DNA from: Rutstroemia sp. NJR-2017a BVV2
Lineage: Eukaryota > Ascomycota > Leotiomycetes > Helotiales > Rutstroemiaceae
DNA: 64,000 nucleotides
Assembly (NCBI GenBank): GCA_002946415.1
Contig: NJPS01000035.1
Coordinates: 371,818-435,817, forward strand
Direction: 5' to 3'
Shown here: positions 12,142-24,480 of the stretch, piece after piece
Numbering within the stretch: the stretch's first letter is position 1
Layout of the letters: each line of letters starts with the position of its first letter
Translations under genes and position numbers: made by a program
The notes under the pieces: model-generated
Databases searched by the model: none
The model's input: the letters and a program-made list of their open reading frames with translations, nothing else
What the model was told of the DNA's origin: nothing

Positions 12142-12512
12142 GCCGTCTTAGTGTTGCTCATTGGTTTTTCAGCACGGTCGATCTGAAGGAGGAAGAACAC
12201 ACCGTGTGGTGAAGCCTTGCAGTCGAAGGTTCTCAAGAAGCATCATTTTCTTATCCCTCTCAGTAACTGATACAAATCCTCTAAAAGGCCACTCAAACAA
12301 GGAATGCGCAAGAGGAAGTCATACAAGTTAAAGATTCCACAAGATTAACAAAGTAAGAAGCACAATCAAAAGATTCAAAAGAAGCAAATACGAGTAGCTC
12401 CAGCAAGGAGCAGGTTAAGGGTGTTTGTGTTATTCTTAGTCATTGTATAGTTCTACTATATACATGTTATTGGTCTCTATGTTATTTCTTGATCTAAACC
12501 TACCAGATATTT
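12142..12512. other. spacer between convergent genes
   Basis: 3' flanks of the 717-residue gene (+) and the permease (-); A-rich around 12290-12400. Nothing else seen. Confidence 0.5.
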
Positions 12513-14641
12513 CTAAAATATCTTATCCCAGATTTTCCTACCCACCCCCATATTTGGATCATTCATGCTCCCCGAACTCTCTCTCCAGCGTCGGATGGAT
12601 TCGAACTCCGCTTCGAAGTTTATTGATTCCAGGGGAATGATTTTAGATTTTAGGAAGATCTTAAAGAATACATAAAGCGCTGAAAGATCAGGTGTTAGTC
12701 ATGTGACTTAGAAGGTGGAAAGGGGAGGCAATAGAGAGCATAGAGAGAAAGAGAGCTACTTACCAACGAAGATAGCAATATTGATGTAGTATGTTAGGAA
12801 TCCAGACGCTGTAAAATTTCCCGGGAAGAATACCGCATAGCCTGTCTTTATGTTAGCAAGATTTGATGAGGAGGACGAATCAAAGACTGTGACTCACCCG
12901 AGAAGAAAATAACCAAGAAGACGATGAAGCCAGTGATCCATGCGACGTAAGGTTGGAACGGGCTTTTGTAAGGTAGTGCATCTCTAGAGATACCCTGGCG
13001 AGCCAGCGCATAATAGAATCTTAGATATGTGATTTGGATTATCACCCATCCAATGAGACCAGCAACGGTGGTGATATTGACGAACCACGAGAATACCGTT
13101 GCAGCTTTATTGCTAACAACCATATACACAAGCGGAGATGGGAGAACACTCAGAGCAACTGCATAAATGGGTGTGCCCTGGCGATTGCATCGCATGAAGA
13201 TCTTAGGAGCGTGGCCATCGGCACTGAGCCCATATAGTGTTCTCGAGGCAAGAAAGATGCAGGCAGATCCACTACTAATTGCTGAAGTGCAAACAACCGC
13301 ATTAATTATCGATGGGAGGACTTTGATACCGGCAGCTTTGAAGGCGATTACGAAGGGGGAAGAGGCAGCTGTTCCTGTTGAACTAGAAAGTGCTTCGCTG
13401 GTGTATGGTCTGTTTGTCGCCAGTCTCAGTGAGCAATGTCCAAATTTAGCATGAACATTCGGACATATGAAATCATCAGATCCGTGATCAAAGATCTCAT
13501 CTTCGTTGATACAGCATTGTGCACACTAGTAAGAGAGAATGAAATGAACATACACAATCATTCCCACAATTAGGATACTTAGAACATAGAAGAAGAAAAC
13601 TCGAAAGAAGGTTTTTTTCGTCGCATCCGGGATGAGCTTCCGTGGGTTTTCTGTCTCAGTTCCTGAGAGTGCGACGACCTGGATATTACCGTAACTGAAA
13701 GCTGCAGAGATCAGTGAAGACCAGAAAGCGAGGAACTTTCCGGTGTTTCCTGGAACGAGATAGTCGTTGAAAGCTCCTGGAGTTCTCCAGTAACGGAAGC
13801 CAATTCTGTCTCCCTTTGGGCCTCCACCTAGATCTACAATAAGTCCGGCGATTATGAGTCCTATGATAAGTGCTATCTTCATGGATGCGAATATGACTTC
13901 AGACTAGCATCAAGTTAGCCGTGCTAGGATGAGAAAAGGAATGAAAAACTTACTTCGCCATACATTTTAACTTGGCAAAAGTTAAGAGCCACGATTGTAA
14001 TAAGGAAAATAGTGATCCAAACGGCCGGATTTGTTTTCTCATCCCAGAATTGGATCAGTGTTGCTGCGGCGGATAGTTCTGCTGGGACGGAAATGCTCAT
14101 TGTATACCAGAAGTTCCATCCTGTCGCAGCACCAAGTGCAGGTTCAACGAATGCAGTAGCATGACGGACGAATCCTCCTGTTACTGGCATGAAAGCGGTT
14201 ATCTCTCCGGTGGTATACTACGCATAGAGTATTAGTTGGTGGAAATTTCGGCAACTGGAACTAGTTTTCCATAGATCTCGAGCGTATATCATTCCCGAAC
14301 TTACTGAAACTCCTGCGGTAACAAAGCCCATGAAAATGTACGCTAGTAGAGCGCCTGCAGGTCCTGCGAGTGCGATCGTTTGGCCAGAGCTCAAGAAGAG
14401 ACCAGTTCCCTACGAAAAATCAGCAAACCATCAAGTAGATCCCTCGCCGTCAATGACTCACAATCATTCCAGCAATAGCTATCATATTAATATGACGCCC
14501 CTTCATATTTCGCTTCAATTCCTCAGGAGCATCATTACTCGAACCCATTTCAACATCTGAAATGGGTTCGTGTGATACGAAATCTGATTTCATGATTGAC
14601 GATGATTTCGGATGCCCTGATCCATCCAAGCTGGAAGTCAT
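12513..14641 (-). CDS. amino-acid permease (APC/YAT family)
   Basis: Seven exons on the minus strand: 14641-14462, 14409-14305, 14217-13954, 13903-13554, 13409-12898, 12841-12764 and 12679-12513. Phases close, giving 551 residues, the usual length for fungal plasma-membrane permeases with 12 membrane helices. The first helix carries the substrate motif GTGLFLSSG; further marks are FWYTMSISVPAELSAAATLI, the loop ALSGTETENPRKLIPDATKK, and GNIQVVALSGTE, all typical of this family. The C-terminal tail is cytosolic and ends in ESIRRWRESSGSMND...IWDKIF. The job is proton-coupled uptake of amino acids from outside; which amino acid is not readable. The gene is divergent from the aldo/keto reductase, and the hairpin at 14865-14926 lies 224 bp upstream of its start codon. 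Confidence 0.9.
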
Positions 14642-14803
14642 GATGAGAGAACAATTGCAATACAGCATCAAACACGTAATTATAGTATGAACAAATATGT
14701 TGCAGTCAAGGAAGTTTCACAACCGGCTTCCATCATATCATATATGACTGTTCGGGCCGGTGGACGGCTCAAAGGTGTCTAGATAGCTCATGGCGATATG
14801 GAT

Positions 14804-14825
14804 GTAGTCGACCTGTAGTCGACCT
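14804..14825. repeat. tandem 11-mer upstream of the permease
   Basis: GTAGTCGACCT occurs twice back to back. The core GTCGAC is itself a palindrome. It lies 40 bp from the perfect hairpin at 14865 and may be part of the same small element or a regulator site. Confidence 0.6.
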
Positions 14826-14864
14826 GCACAGTCATACATTAACCCCTGCATTTCTAAGGACCCG

Positions 14865-14926
14865 CAATTTGGAGATAAGAGTTGCGATCGGTGTTCAAAG
14901 CGATCGCAACTCTTATCTCCAAATTG
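14865..14926. repeat. perfect 26-bp inverted repeat with 10-base loop
   Basis: Left arm 14865-14890 begins CAATTTGGAGATAAGAGTTG and ends CGATCG; the right arm 14901-14926 is its exact reverse complement, with loop GTGTTCAAAG at 14891-14900. All 26 pairs match. It lies between the divergent permease and aldo/keto reductase starts (224 bp and 293 bp away). No target-site duplication was recognised, so it may be a foldback element, a hairpin with a regulatory role, or a local inversion-duplication. Confidence 0.9.
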
Positions 14927-15218
14927 GGGTATTTCGGGCTTCAATAGCGGGGCAGTTGGCTTCAGGGATCTTTAGCCCCTCGGCGTCCAAAATTCCCCGG
15001 CATGAATAATCAACAACTTCAAATTAGTCAACTGATCCATGGTTGAAATTATGGGTTGGGTAAATGCCCCAAAGCGATGAGAGAGTGGATCGCGTGTTTT
15101 CAAATCGAGAAATTATCGTGATAGCTCGAAATGGTAAAGTAAGAAGGAAACATCTGCGTCCTTTGATATAATCTTGATTCCATAGACATTGACTTCCTAC
15201 ATACTGGATATCGTCAAA

Positions 15219-17162
15219 ATGGCAATGAGTAATGTCGACAGCCATGATGTGAAGACGCCGGCGAAGGCAGCCCATGTCAATATGATGACGGACACCATCA
15301 TCGCGAACATGCCACCCGAAGGTCTTCGATCGGTTCTGCGAGGCTTGTTAGGAGAGAATTCACAAGTCACAGCCGGTCTTCACAGACTTGCAACCAAATA
15401 CCTTGAAAATACACGACCTTCATCCGTACCAAATCTCTTCACGTCTTCGAATGGCTCCGTGAAACCAACCGCAGATCTACAGAAGATACAAGGTAGATAT
15501 CGATGTTTGATGGGATGTGGATTTGGATTCGAAAGCATGCAACTTCTGACAAGCGTTATACAACAACTACAAGCGTTGCAAAGGGAGAGAAACATACATG
15601 TTGAGGACAGCGAAGAGTCCTTGGATGTTCTTGCGACGATCGATGGTGATGTCGTGCAGGCGACCACAGCCGTACGCAAGCAACTTCTTACAAGCTCGGG
15701 CATACGGCCGATGGGGTGCGAGGATGCGAAAACAGTCGCGGGATTGAGAGCAGCACTCTACGCATGCAAAGATGATGCGGCATCTTCAGGCCAAGATTTT
15801 GCATTCGAGCGTGGGTTGTATTGCTTGGAGAAGCTCTTGTGCGGCGAAGGTCAAACACGGAAGGGCGTTGTAAAGCCATTGACCAATGGCTTCCAATCGA
15901 CTAAAATCGGACTAGAATCTTTTCAACTGGGGTCAGCAGAGATTCCGAGGATGTTCATGGGATTGTGGCAATTCTCGAGTCCAGCATGGGGAACTGCTTC
16001 GAGGGCAAAGATCGATCGCCATTTTAGAAAACATGTTGATGCAGAGCTCATTGCCTATGATATGGCCGACCATTACGGCGATGCTGAAGTAACTTTTGTG
16101 AGTAGCTCTTTCTTCAGTCCTCGAACTTAGCTAATTTGCATTCAGGGCCAATTCCGTTCCGCGCAGGCAGACTCAGACAAGATTTACTGTGCGACTAAAT
16201 GGGCGGTTTTCGAACCAATTCGTATAACCAAGGAAGTTGTTGATGAGAACATCGCTGAACGTCTCACAGCCATCAACTCTACCAGTGTTGAGCTACTTCA
16301 ATTTCACTGGCAGGATGTGAGTCTTCCTCAATTGATCTAGAATAACACTCCTGAGAAAAGTTTGTAGTACAATGACAAGCAATATGTCGAGGCAGCACGT
16401 TTGATAGACGAGCATCCTAGCGTAGGAAATCTGGGGCTGTGTAACTTCGATTCCTCACATATGGAAGAATTATTAGACAATGGTGTTAATGCAGTCTCAA
16501 ATCAAGTTCAGGTACGTAGAAGCACTGCAGCTACACCACTGCAAACAGATGACGCTTATATTTCCTTCCAGTTCTCCCTCATCGACCTTCGGCCCACATT
16601 CAAAATGGCCGAAGTCTGTGGGAAGCACAACGTTAAGCTATTGACATATGGCTCTCTGGTAAGCCCGAAATCTGAGGTTAATAAGTAGGATCTATCAACT
16701 GACTTAGCAAGTGTGGTGGATTCCTCGCCGACAAATGGTTGGACAAACCTGCTCCAAGTCTCTTCGATCAAAACATGACTCCAAGTCACCGCAAGGTAAG
16801 CGCATCGTTCAATCTTCGTCGACTTAACTAACCATACATGACAGTATTTCGAAATGATCACAATCTGGGGAGGCTGGCTGCTTTTTCAAGAACTCCTCCA
16901 AGTTCTTGCATCCATCGGATCAAAATACAGTGTCTCCATCTCCAGTGTGGCAATTAGATGGGTGTTAGATCATGATTATGTTGGGGCTGTGATCATTGGT
17001 GCGAGAATGGGTATCAGTGAGCACATTGATGAAAATCTAAAAGCACTGTCTTTTAAGTTGGATGAAGAGGACAAGGCAAAGATCAAGACTATTTTAGATA
17101 GATCGAGAGCAAAGGATGTTTTCGAAACAATGGGGGACTGTGGTTCTGAATATAGACAGTAG
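15219..17162 (+). CDS. aldo/keto reductase with an extra N-terminal domain
   Basis: Six exons: 15219-16097, 16146-16316, 16368-16511, 16572-16658, 16712-16795 and 16845-17162, phases closed, 560 residues. Start chosen at TCAAAATGG. Residues 1 to about 220 are not reductase: they include MPPEGLRSVLRGLLGENSQV, RYRCLMGCGFGFESMQ and GQDFAFERGLYCLEKLL, resembling a fungal standalone protein of unknown function. The reductase starts near 226 (STKIGLESFQLGSAEIP). Its catalytic set is visible: Asp and Tyr in YDMADHYGDAE, Lys in IYCATKW and His in LLQFHWQD; AVIIGARMGISEHIDEN near the end is the NADP-binding part. The family reduces aldehydes or ketones with NADPH. No stop or splice signal separates the two parts. 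The Zn2Cys6 gene follows 600 bp downstream on the same strand. Confidence 0.85.
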
Positions 17163-17762
17163 ATGAATAGATCGGAATGGTATACATATCTTGCAGTCTT
17201 TGCTGAGGAACACAAATAAGTATAGTGGTTGAAGTACAGCCGCGACCATTTGACTCACAGGTATTTGCCAGTGATGGCAGCGTCTCTGCTTAAAGATTTG
17301 GAAGTTAAAATAAACGATCGAAATGGGCTGATATCATGTACGAAGTTCAAATCCCAAAGTTCGAACTTGTGTTGAACATTGAGAGTCAACTCATTGATTG
17401 ATTGATTGTTATTCACCTGGTTGTCTAACAGCCTCAGAACACCCAAAAGACTCCTAGACTTCTCATTGTCCAAACATCTTTCACGTATTATTCTCGGCTT
17501 GTAATTTGGTGTTATCAGCGCTGAGACCAGCATGGCGCTTAAGGTGGGGGTGCAGTACAAAGCGTTGTACTTCCGTACTCAACAGTGTACTGATAAGCTT
17601 ACTTTTCTCCACACATCTTCAAGAGCGACGCCATGGTTTTGCTTCTGGATTGAAAAGAGAATGCTGTGTAGTCACATCTTAAGTATATTGGAGCATTTAC
17701 AAGATGATATCTGCAATTGACCACGGGCGGGCCAGGCAAGTCCTTCGGTCAGAACTCTACGA
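17163..17762. other. intergenic, promoter side of the Zn2Cys6 gene
   Basis: No gene supported. Contains a short ATTGATTGATTGATTG run near 17392 and several short open frames that lack any family mark. Confidence 0.45.
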
Positions 17763-19974
17763 ATGTTACTGAAATACATATCCAGCCAGCAGGCATGCTC
17801 TGGGTGCAGAAGCGCCAAGCTGAAGTGTAGAACCACTCCCTCAAATGAGAGGTGCGATCGCTGTAGGCAGAGATCGTTGGATTGTGTGTTTGAGCAGCAT
17901 CGCAGGGGAAGGAAACCGGGAACGAGGTGAGAGAAGAAGCTCTGGTGATTATTTAGTACTTACACATCCGATGCTCCAGAATAAGACGAAATCTTCACAG
18001 AAATGAAGATCGAAACAGCCCTATGACAGTTACGGCCAGCTCCGAGATGTCCGGCACACAGCAGAGAGAAGAACCAAAAATTTCTTCAATAGCTTCAGTA
18101 AGATTACCTGTAAATAGAGGTTTGGCTTCAAATCCAAGTGGACCTTGGAGCAATGAAGGACTTCAACAGGTTGGCATACTAAGCCGGGAAGCTCAATTCG
18201 GGAAGTTTTCACTGGAGAATATTTTGTCTGTTCCTTCAGTTCTGAGACCAACGCCCCCGACAAGGTCAGAGACACGAAGTGCTGAGGACTTCAATGACCC
18301 GATTACTTGTAATATGCTCAGTTTTCCGGTCGCATTAGGGTTGTTTGATAGGTGAGTCGGACTTCGCTTTTCTCATACACGCCAAAGGGGAGTTGTCAGC
18401 TGACTCCAAAATAAGCTTCGTGAGATGTCTGAATCCATACATTAGCCAACTAGACCCCAAGCTTCACACCTTTGAGTATGTGCGACAGAAATCACCATTC
18501 CTACTTACAGCGATCTTGGCAGCTTCCTCGAAAGCCTTTCATCCCGGACTCCATCCCACATTGAGGTCGCATACCGAGAACCTACTTGGAAAAGCATTTG
18601 CTAAAGGAAGTAAATCTACAGAGATAGCCCAAGCAATTCTGATCTTCACATATTGGAAGGAACCTGATGAGATTAGAACTTGGTTACTCGTGGGGTATGC
18701 GATCAGGATGTGCATTGAGTTAGGATGGCATGAGCTGGTGCCAATCGCACGGAAAGCACCTACTCTGAGCGATGAAATGGCTATCCGGGAGGCAAGAAAT
18801 GTCGAGAGAACCTGGCTGGTATTGTTTGTTTACGATAGAAGGTTTGTCCAAAGCCCAATCTGTGATCATTTTACACTCACACGCTGACCTGCAAAGCTTG
18901 AGCCTCCAGCTTGGAAAGCCCTGGATGATCGAGACCACGGATCTTATCACCGGAGCTAAAGACTGGTATAAAGAGCCTTACGCAGTTCCAGGGGGAGATA
19001 TACTTCTTTCCGCTTTCGTTTCCCTTCGGTTGATCAGCGCGGATATGCTTGAGCTTGCTCCACCGAAGGAGGGTTACTCAAGCTCACGAAATGATTTGCT
19101 GTCGAAATTGCTAAATAGTGAAATTACTACATGGGAGAAAGACTGGCTGTCACTTTTTAATCACGGTTCGTCAATACCAGTTAATCCAAGGCTTCAATAT
19201 TTGACAACTCCAAGCAGAAAGTGTAGCACCTACTCAACGTTTTCTCGTTCATTTCTATGGATCACATCTTAGGCTACTTCTTAATTCGTATGCCTTACAA
19301 AACTCACTGAAGGGCATCAGAACTGGAAGCTCAATATCTAAATCTGCATTATGGTTATGTTCATCAAGTGCAATCAGTATGCTGGAGCATATTTCCAAAG
19401 AATTTGGACCCTTGAAACAATTATATTTTGTCCAAGATTCCGTTCACGTCATGACAGCATATGCGGCCATATTTCTCATCAAGGTACGAGACCAAACAGT
19501 TGAAGATAATCATATATTTAATCTCCCTAGCTCCTAGCCACACTGCCTAAAAGTCTGCGAGCAGACCTCGAAACGCACTCAACGCGCGCCATTCTCCAAG
19601 CCGCGGAGACATTCTCCCAGCAATGTGCAACTCAAATCACAGGCTGTGCAATGCAATCGCGGTTTCTCCGAACCCTAGTGGAGAAATACTACAGTCTAAA
19701 GACACAAGGTGCAACAATGACCGGCAATTTACCTCCGAATAACAACGATTTGAACGCCGACGCAGATTCCGCGAACCAGGCTGTTGGAACGGTTCCAGGA
19801 GATAGGGATAAGAATGGAGATAGAGAGGCAGGGCTTGATGCGGATTTGAATCTGAATTTGACGAATGATAAGGATATTTGGGAGAGCCTTTTTACCGATA
19901 CTAGGTTTTGGATGAGCGAAGGGATATTTCTGAATGATATTGGGGGTGGAAACGGGAATTTTGGGCCTAATTAG
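17763..19974 (+). CDS. Zn2Cys6 transcription factor with fungal-specific TF domain
   Basis: Six exons: 17763-17926, 18001-18351, 18416-18841, 18897-19165, 19215-19483 and 19531-19974; phases close to 640 residues. The first exon would be missed by a plain frame scan: it carries ACSGCRSAKLKCR, then CDRCRQRSLDCVFEQHRRGR, i.e. the six cysteines of a binuclear zinc cluster plus a basic linker. The middle has the fungal TF domain signature: FVRCLNPYISQLDPKLHTFE, SPFLLTAILAASSKAFHP and ERTWLVLFVYDR, then RFLVHFYGSHLRLLLNS. The C-terminus is Asp/Asn-rich and acidic, as in activation regions, with WESLFTDTRFWMSEG last. It binds DNA in the nucleus. Lying directly behind the fused aldo/keto reductase, it may control that gene or the permease (inference). 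Donors such as GTTTGT and GTTCGT are weak but phases support them. Confidence 0.88.
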
Positions 19975-20490
19975 ATCTCTAGGGATAAATAAGATAGGCT
20001 TTCGACACTGTTGTCATCAGTTGCAGTATCTACTATTTATTGTCTAGAATCGACACGTTAACTTAGAAGCCCGAGGACTTTGCAAACATACGAGCGTCCA
20101 CCATCCTTAGGAATTAGCCAGGAACCATGACACAAGCACCGAAGATCGGGGCTTGTTATCTTACCGGCCAGTCCCAGTCCAACTATGTGGGGAATCCCAG
20201 CCAGAAGTGGGGCACATTACAGGGGCAGGGACCTCAACTTCCCCTCCCATCAGATCGATTACTTAGAACGCCGAAACTTCTCGGCGACTAAAGGAGTAAT
20301 CTGCACTTTGGATACAGGCAGGAAGCGACTCCAACTCGAAGTAAATATCATATCATACGGAATCCCCGCATATCTACCGGCGAAGAAGGAGATCATTCCG
20401 CGAATTACAAATTCGCCAATCCATCACTTCACCTCAGTCCCCCAAACCACCCACAAAGCCACTACCCTATCGCGGGAAAGCAAAGAAGCT
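19975..20490. other. intergenic, upstream of the TIGR04076-type gene
   Basis: The frame upstream of 20491 stays open back to 20185, but the family similarity begins only after the Met at 20491, so the extra part is treated as leader. Nothing else seen. Confidence 0.45.
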
Positions 20491-20935
20491 ATGGCCTCCC
20501 CAGCTCCAAATCCAACAACCACAACATCAAACGAACAACAGGTAGACGACTCTTTCGAGCTATATGATCTTAGGGTTGAGGTCGTTTGCCCAAAAGATGC
20601 ACTTATATTATGTGGTGCGAAAGAAGGAGATCACTTCACGCTAGAGGGCGAGATGATGTATTTACCCCCGGGTCAGGGGATTAGCATCTACAGTCTTTGT
20701 ATTTTTCCCTCCTTCCTGTTCTTCCAATGGCTCGCTTACGAGATAAACAGCATCGGTATTTCCACTTCTAGCAGCGAAACAGAGGAAGACGCATAGGAAT
20801 GATTGGATGACGACGGATGGGCTGATTGCATGCCCGGATCCAAATTGTGGGAGTCAGTTGAAGGTTACGAGGACGGGCTTGAGGACTTTTAGGCATGGTG
20901 AGACAACGGTCGTAGGGCTGGAGGGGAATGTTTAG
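20491..20935 (+). CDS. TIGR04076-family small protein
   Basis: Two exons, 20491-20698 and 20772-20935, 123 residues, phase closed (GTATTT...CTTCTAG). After a Pro/Thr/Asn-rich start the protein reads FELYDLRVEVVCPKDALILC, GAKEGDHFTLEGEMMYLPPG and QGISIYSL, the hallmark of the TIGR04076 family found in bacteria and fungi. The second exon gives HRNDWMTTDGLIACPDPNCG and the end. Cysteines in CPDPNC may bind metal. Function is unknown; the family is often near oxidoreductases. The stretch between SIYSL and AKQR is about eight residues shorter than I expect, so the intron border may be off, or the protein has a true small deletion. Confidence 0.75.
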
Positions 20936-21824
20936 AGTGCGTGATGGTGCGGTTCGTCGAGAACGGGGCAGGGAAAGTGGCGAGTGAGAATATGGAATAA
21001 GAAGAAAGGAGATGGGAGGAGAGATTGGGAAACACGATGTGGAAGTTTATTCCCTTTCGAAGGCGGACAGTTTGGACTTGCGATAGAAGAACTCGTTTCG
21101 CTCACGGCAAGGGGACTTATAAACTCCAAAAGTTAATTTTAGTTGTTCAAAACCAGTTTGGTAAATAGACGGATTTGAGGCATTGAATTCGGAACAAGCC
21201 AAGATAAAACACCATAGCTATGAGATTTATCATGAGGAGAATAATGAGTACGCTGCCGCAATCATCTGAATTGTGGATTACTTGCTACTGTCGGTTCACC
21301 TAATTCCACAAGCACTCAGAATCATTACATAGGATTATGGACGCCGACACGCGAGTCATTTATCCACCACCTCGCAATTCCCATGATGAATTCTTGTTTC
21401 TGCGGACACTCCATAGGCTTGAAATGGTGGTAAGCCCCACTTACCCCCAAGATATCGGCATTCAGAAGATGGGGGTGGAACCTGAAAGCTTAGATAGTGA
21501 GAGGCTCCATTCGACATCATTGATATCGAAAGTAGCTGATGGCGGTGAAGCCTGATGCTTGCCAACTCCAGAACGTACTTGGTATGATAATTTTTAAGTT
21601 ATGCCGATGGACGCTTGCGTTCTTCCTGACTTATCAACCGATATCTTACACACTGTGTTTGAACACCGATGCTTACCCGCGGGGTTACAAGCATTATCGG
21701 TGTACCATGCGGAGGAGGCGGATTGATAGAGGTTGTATGCTAGTAGTGAAATTATATATACTTTCAGAATGGCATGAAACGATTCATGTATCAGGTCTCT
21801 AAGTCCCAGCATTATATCCGCAGC
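20936..21824. other. intergenic, GH3 promoter side
   Basis: No supported gene. A TATA-like ATTATATATA at 21751-21760 sits about 65 bp before the GH3 start. Confidence 0.45.
21751..21760 (+). promoter_or_regulatory. TATA-like element of the GH3 gene
   Basis: ATTATATATA about 65 bp upstream of the ATG at 21825; spacing is short but usual for fungal genes with short leaders. Confidence 0.35.
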
Positions 21825-24480
21825 ATGGTCCGAGGCAAACGCGGGCTCGTCGCAGCCGGTCTCTTTTCATTACTTGGATTCTCTTCGGCGTCGGACTTCA
21901 CAGTTGCTGATAGACCATGGCTAGACGTATCGTTACCAACAGAGGAGCGGTTACAGCTTCTTATGCTTCAATTTAACACTTCACAGATATATGGTTTTGT
22001 GCAAGGTGATATAGTAGTAAGTCTTTCCTTCACCAACATCACAAGCACTCTTTCTTAACGGCAACTAGCTTGAAGATGAAGGAACCGGAGTATCAGCATG
22101 CGTAGGACACATCAGCGGAAATGACACCCTTGATCTTCCACCAATCTGCATGGGAGACGGTCCAGCAGGTGTTGGAAACTCCTTGAATAATGTGACCACC
22201 TTCCCAGCGCCGGTATTGGACGCTGCAACCTGGAATACAACACTCATGTACCAATATGGCCAGGCACTTGCCCAGGAACACAAGGATAAAGCTCGGAATG
22301 TGGTGCTATCGCCTACTATTAACATTCTCCGATCGCCACTATGGGCACGAGCTGGGGAGACATTTTCCGAAGATCCCTATCTCACAGCACGGCTTGCTGT
22401 TGCGCAGACATTGGGAATTCAAAGCCAGAAGATGCTTGCGTGCCCAAAGCACTTCGCCGCATATAATCAGGATACAAATCGGTTTGGTTTGGATCCAGAC
22501 TGGGTAGCATATGACTCAGTCGTGAGCAAGCGTGTTCTTCACGAGTTATATTTGCCAGCTTTCAAAGCTGCAGTACAAGAGGGCAATGCTGCTGCCATCA
22601 TGTGCTCCTACAACAGACTAAATGGACACTACACTTGTGAAAATGAGTGGCTGTTGAAGCTCCTAAAAGAGGATTGGGGATTCGATGGTTTTGTAGTCGC
22701 TGATTGGTACTTTTCTGTCCGTTCCACTTCAGCTGCTGCAAATGCTGGACTGGATATAAGTATGCCGGGCGGAACACTTGTACCTTCTTATGGATTCCCT
22801 GCTTACTATGGGGAGCTTCTGGTTGAGGCTGTGGATAATGGTTCGGTTCCATTCTCTCGTGTAGAAGATATGGTGAAGAGACTTTGGCGGCCAATGATCG
22901 AATTCGGTGTGATCAATGAGCCTGTGATGGGCGGCTCTGAGGCTGTTGCGAGAACTCAAGATCATTTGGACCTAGCTCAGGCACTGGTTGAAGAGGGTGT
23001 TGTGTTACTCAAAAATGAGGATAACACCCTTCCGATACATGCAAGCAAGTATAAAAAGATCGGAGTATTTGGCATAGACTCTACAAACCTTTCACAGGTC
23101 TCAGAGAATCATGGAGGTTTCGTCATCGATACGACTTTGGTCACTCAAGCACCATTAGATGCCATTGTCAAGCATGGCGCAGCGCAAAATATTAGTGTGG
23201 TCTATAGTGAAGCATATCCGGGGACAGGTACCTTTCCCCAGGTTCCATCCTCAATGTTCCCGGGTGGCCTCAACGTCACTTACTGGACTACTGCCAACTG
23301 GACGGGACCAGTCAACCAAACGGTAACAGTCGACAACATAACATCATCTAGTTGGCCCGAGGAACTTTGGAAAGCATGGCCTCAAGTATTTTCCTCGGAA
23401 TATAACGGTACATTCATGCCCAACACTTCAGGACTCTATCACTTTTCTTTAACCGGCCAAGGTGATTGTTTCCTGTACATTGAAAACAAGTTAATTGGCA
23501 ATATGTCTGGCGCGAACTTCCAGAATACGGTCCAGGCAGTTGCAAACCTAACAGCAGGGGTCCCAGTGTCTCTATTCTTGAATTACTCGATGGGCTATTC
23601 TCTCTCCTATGGTGCATATGGAGTTACATTGGGCGTAGATGTTGGCAACATGACGCGCGATGATGAAGCCGATGCTTTGGCTGCGGAAGTCGACTTGAGC
23701 ATCATTTTCGTCTCTGATCATTTTTCTGAGGGGGCGGACAGTAACCTGGGTCTATCACTTACAGGGGACCAAGACGCGATGATCTCTCGATTGGCGAAAC
23801 TATCAAAGAAGACTCTCGTAGTTCTAAATACCAACTCCGCGGTGCTGATGCCATGGATCGATGACATCGATGCTATCATGGATGCCTGGTACAGCGGACA
23901 GCAAGTCGGGCGTGCACTTGGAAACCTCCTCTTTGGGGAGGTTAACCCAAGTGGAAAACTACCAATGACTTTCCCTAAGAATCCTGAAGATACCATCCAG
24001 ATCGGTCAAGATCTCGAGGTCCAGTTTTCGGAAGGCTTGTACGTCGGATATAAATGGTATGATGAAAACGGAATCGAACCTCTCTTCCCCTTCGGCCACG
24101 GCCTAAGCTACACGACTTTCAATCTCTCATCGCTCGACATCACTTGCCTAAACTCAACTTCTGCAAATAGCACATCGTCTATAGTTGTAACCACTCTACT
24201 TTCAAATACCGGTGCAGTCGCAGGCAAACAGGTCGTGCAGCTGTACGTTTCGTACCCGGTGGCGGCAAATGAACCCCCGAAGTTGCTGAAAGGGTTTGAG
24301 AAGGTGTATCTGGAAGCGGAGCAGACTAGTGAAGTTTCGTTCTTGGTGGAGAAGGACGACTTGAGTATTTGGAGTGAGATGACGGAGGATTGGACGTTTG
24401 TAAGTGGGAACTATACTTTTATGGTGGGCTTCTCTTCCTCTATACGGGATATTGTCTTGGAGAAGGAGGTTTACCTGTAA
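21825..24480 (+). CDS. secreted GH3 beta-glucosidase with PA14 insert
   Basis: Two exons, 21825-22016 and 22069-24480, 867 residues (usual for the family), phase closed. The start at 21825 gives a signal peptide (MVRGKRGLVAAGLFSLLGFSSAS); an in-frame start at 21774 would bury it. GH3 marks in order: DLPPICMGDGPAGVGNS, GETFSEDPYLTA, the KHF in CPKHFAAYNQDTNR, and the nucleophile Asp276 in GFVVADW (Ser before Asp-Trp is more usual). Residues about 466-590 are a PA14 domain (VTYWTTANWTGP to AYGVTLGVDVG) inserted in the second sugar domain. The end is a fibronectin-III-like domain (GKQVVQLYVSYP). Many N-glycosylation sequons fit secretion. It removes terminal beta-glucose from oligosaccharides or glycosides; the PA14 part often shapes the substrate pocket. 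Confidence 0.92.
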
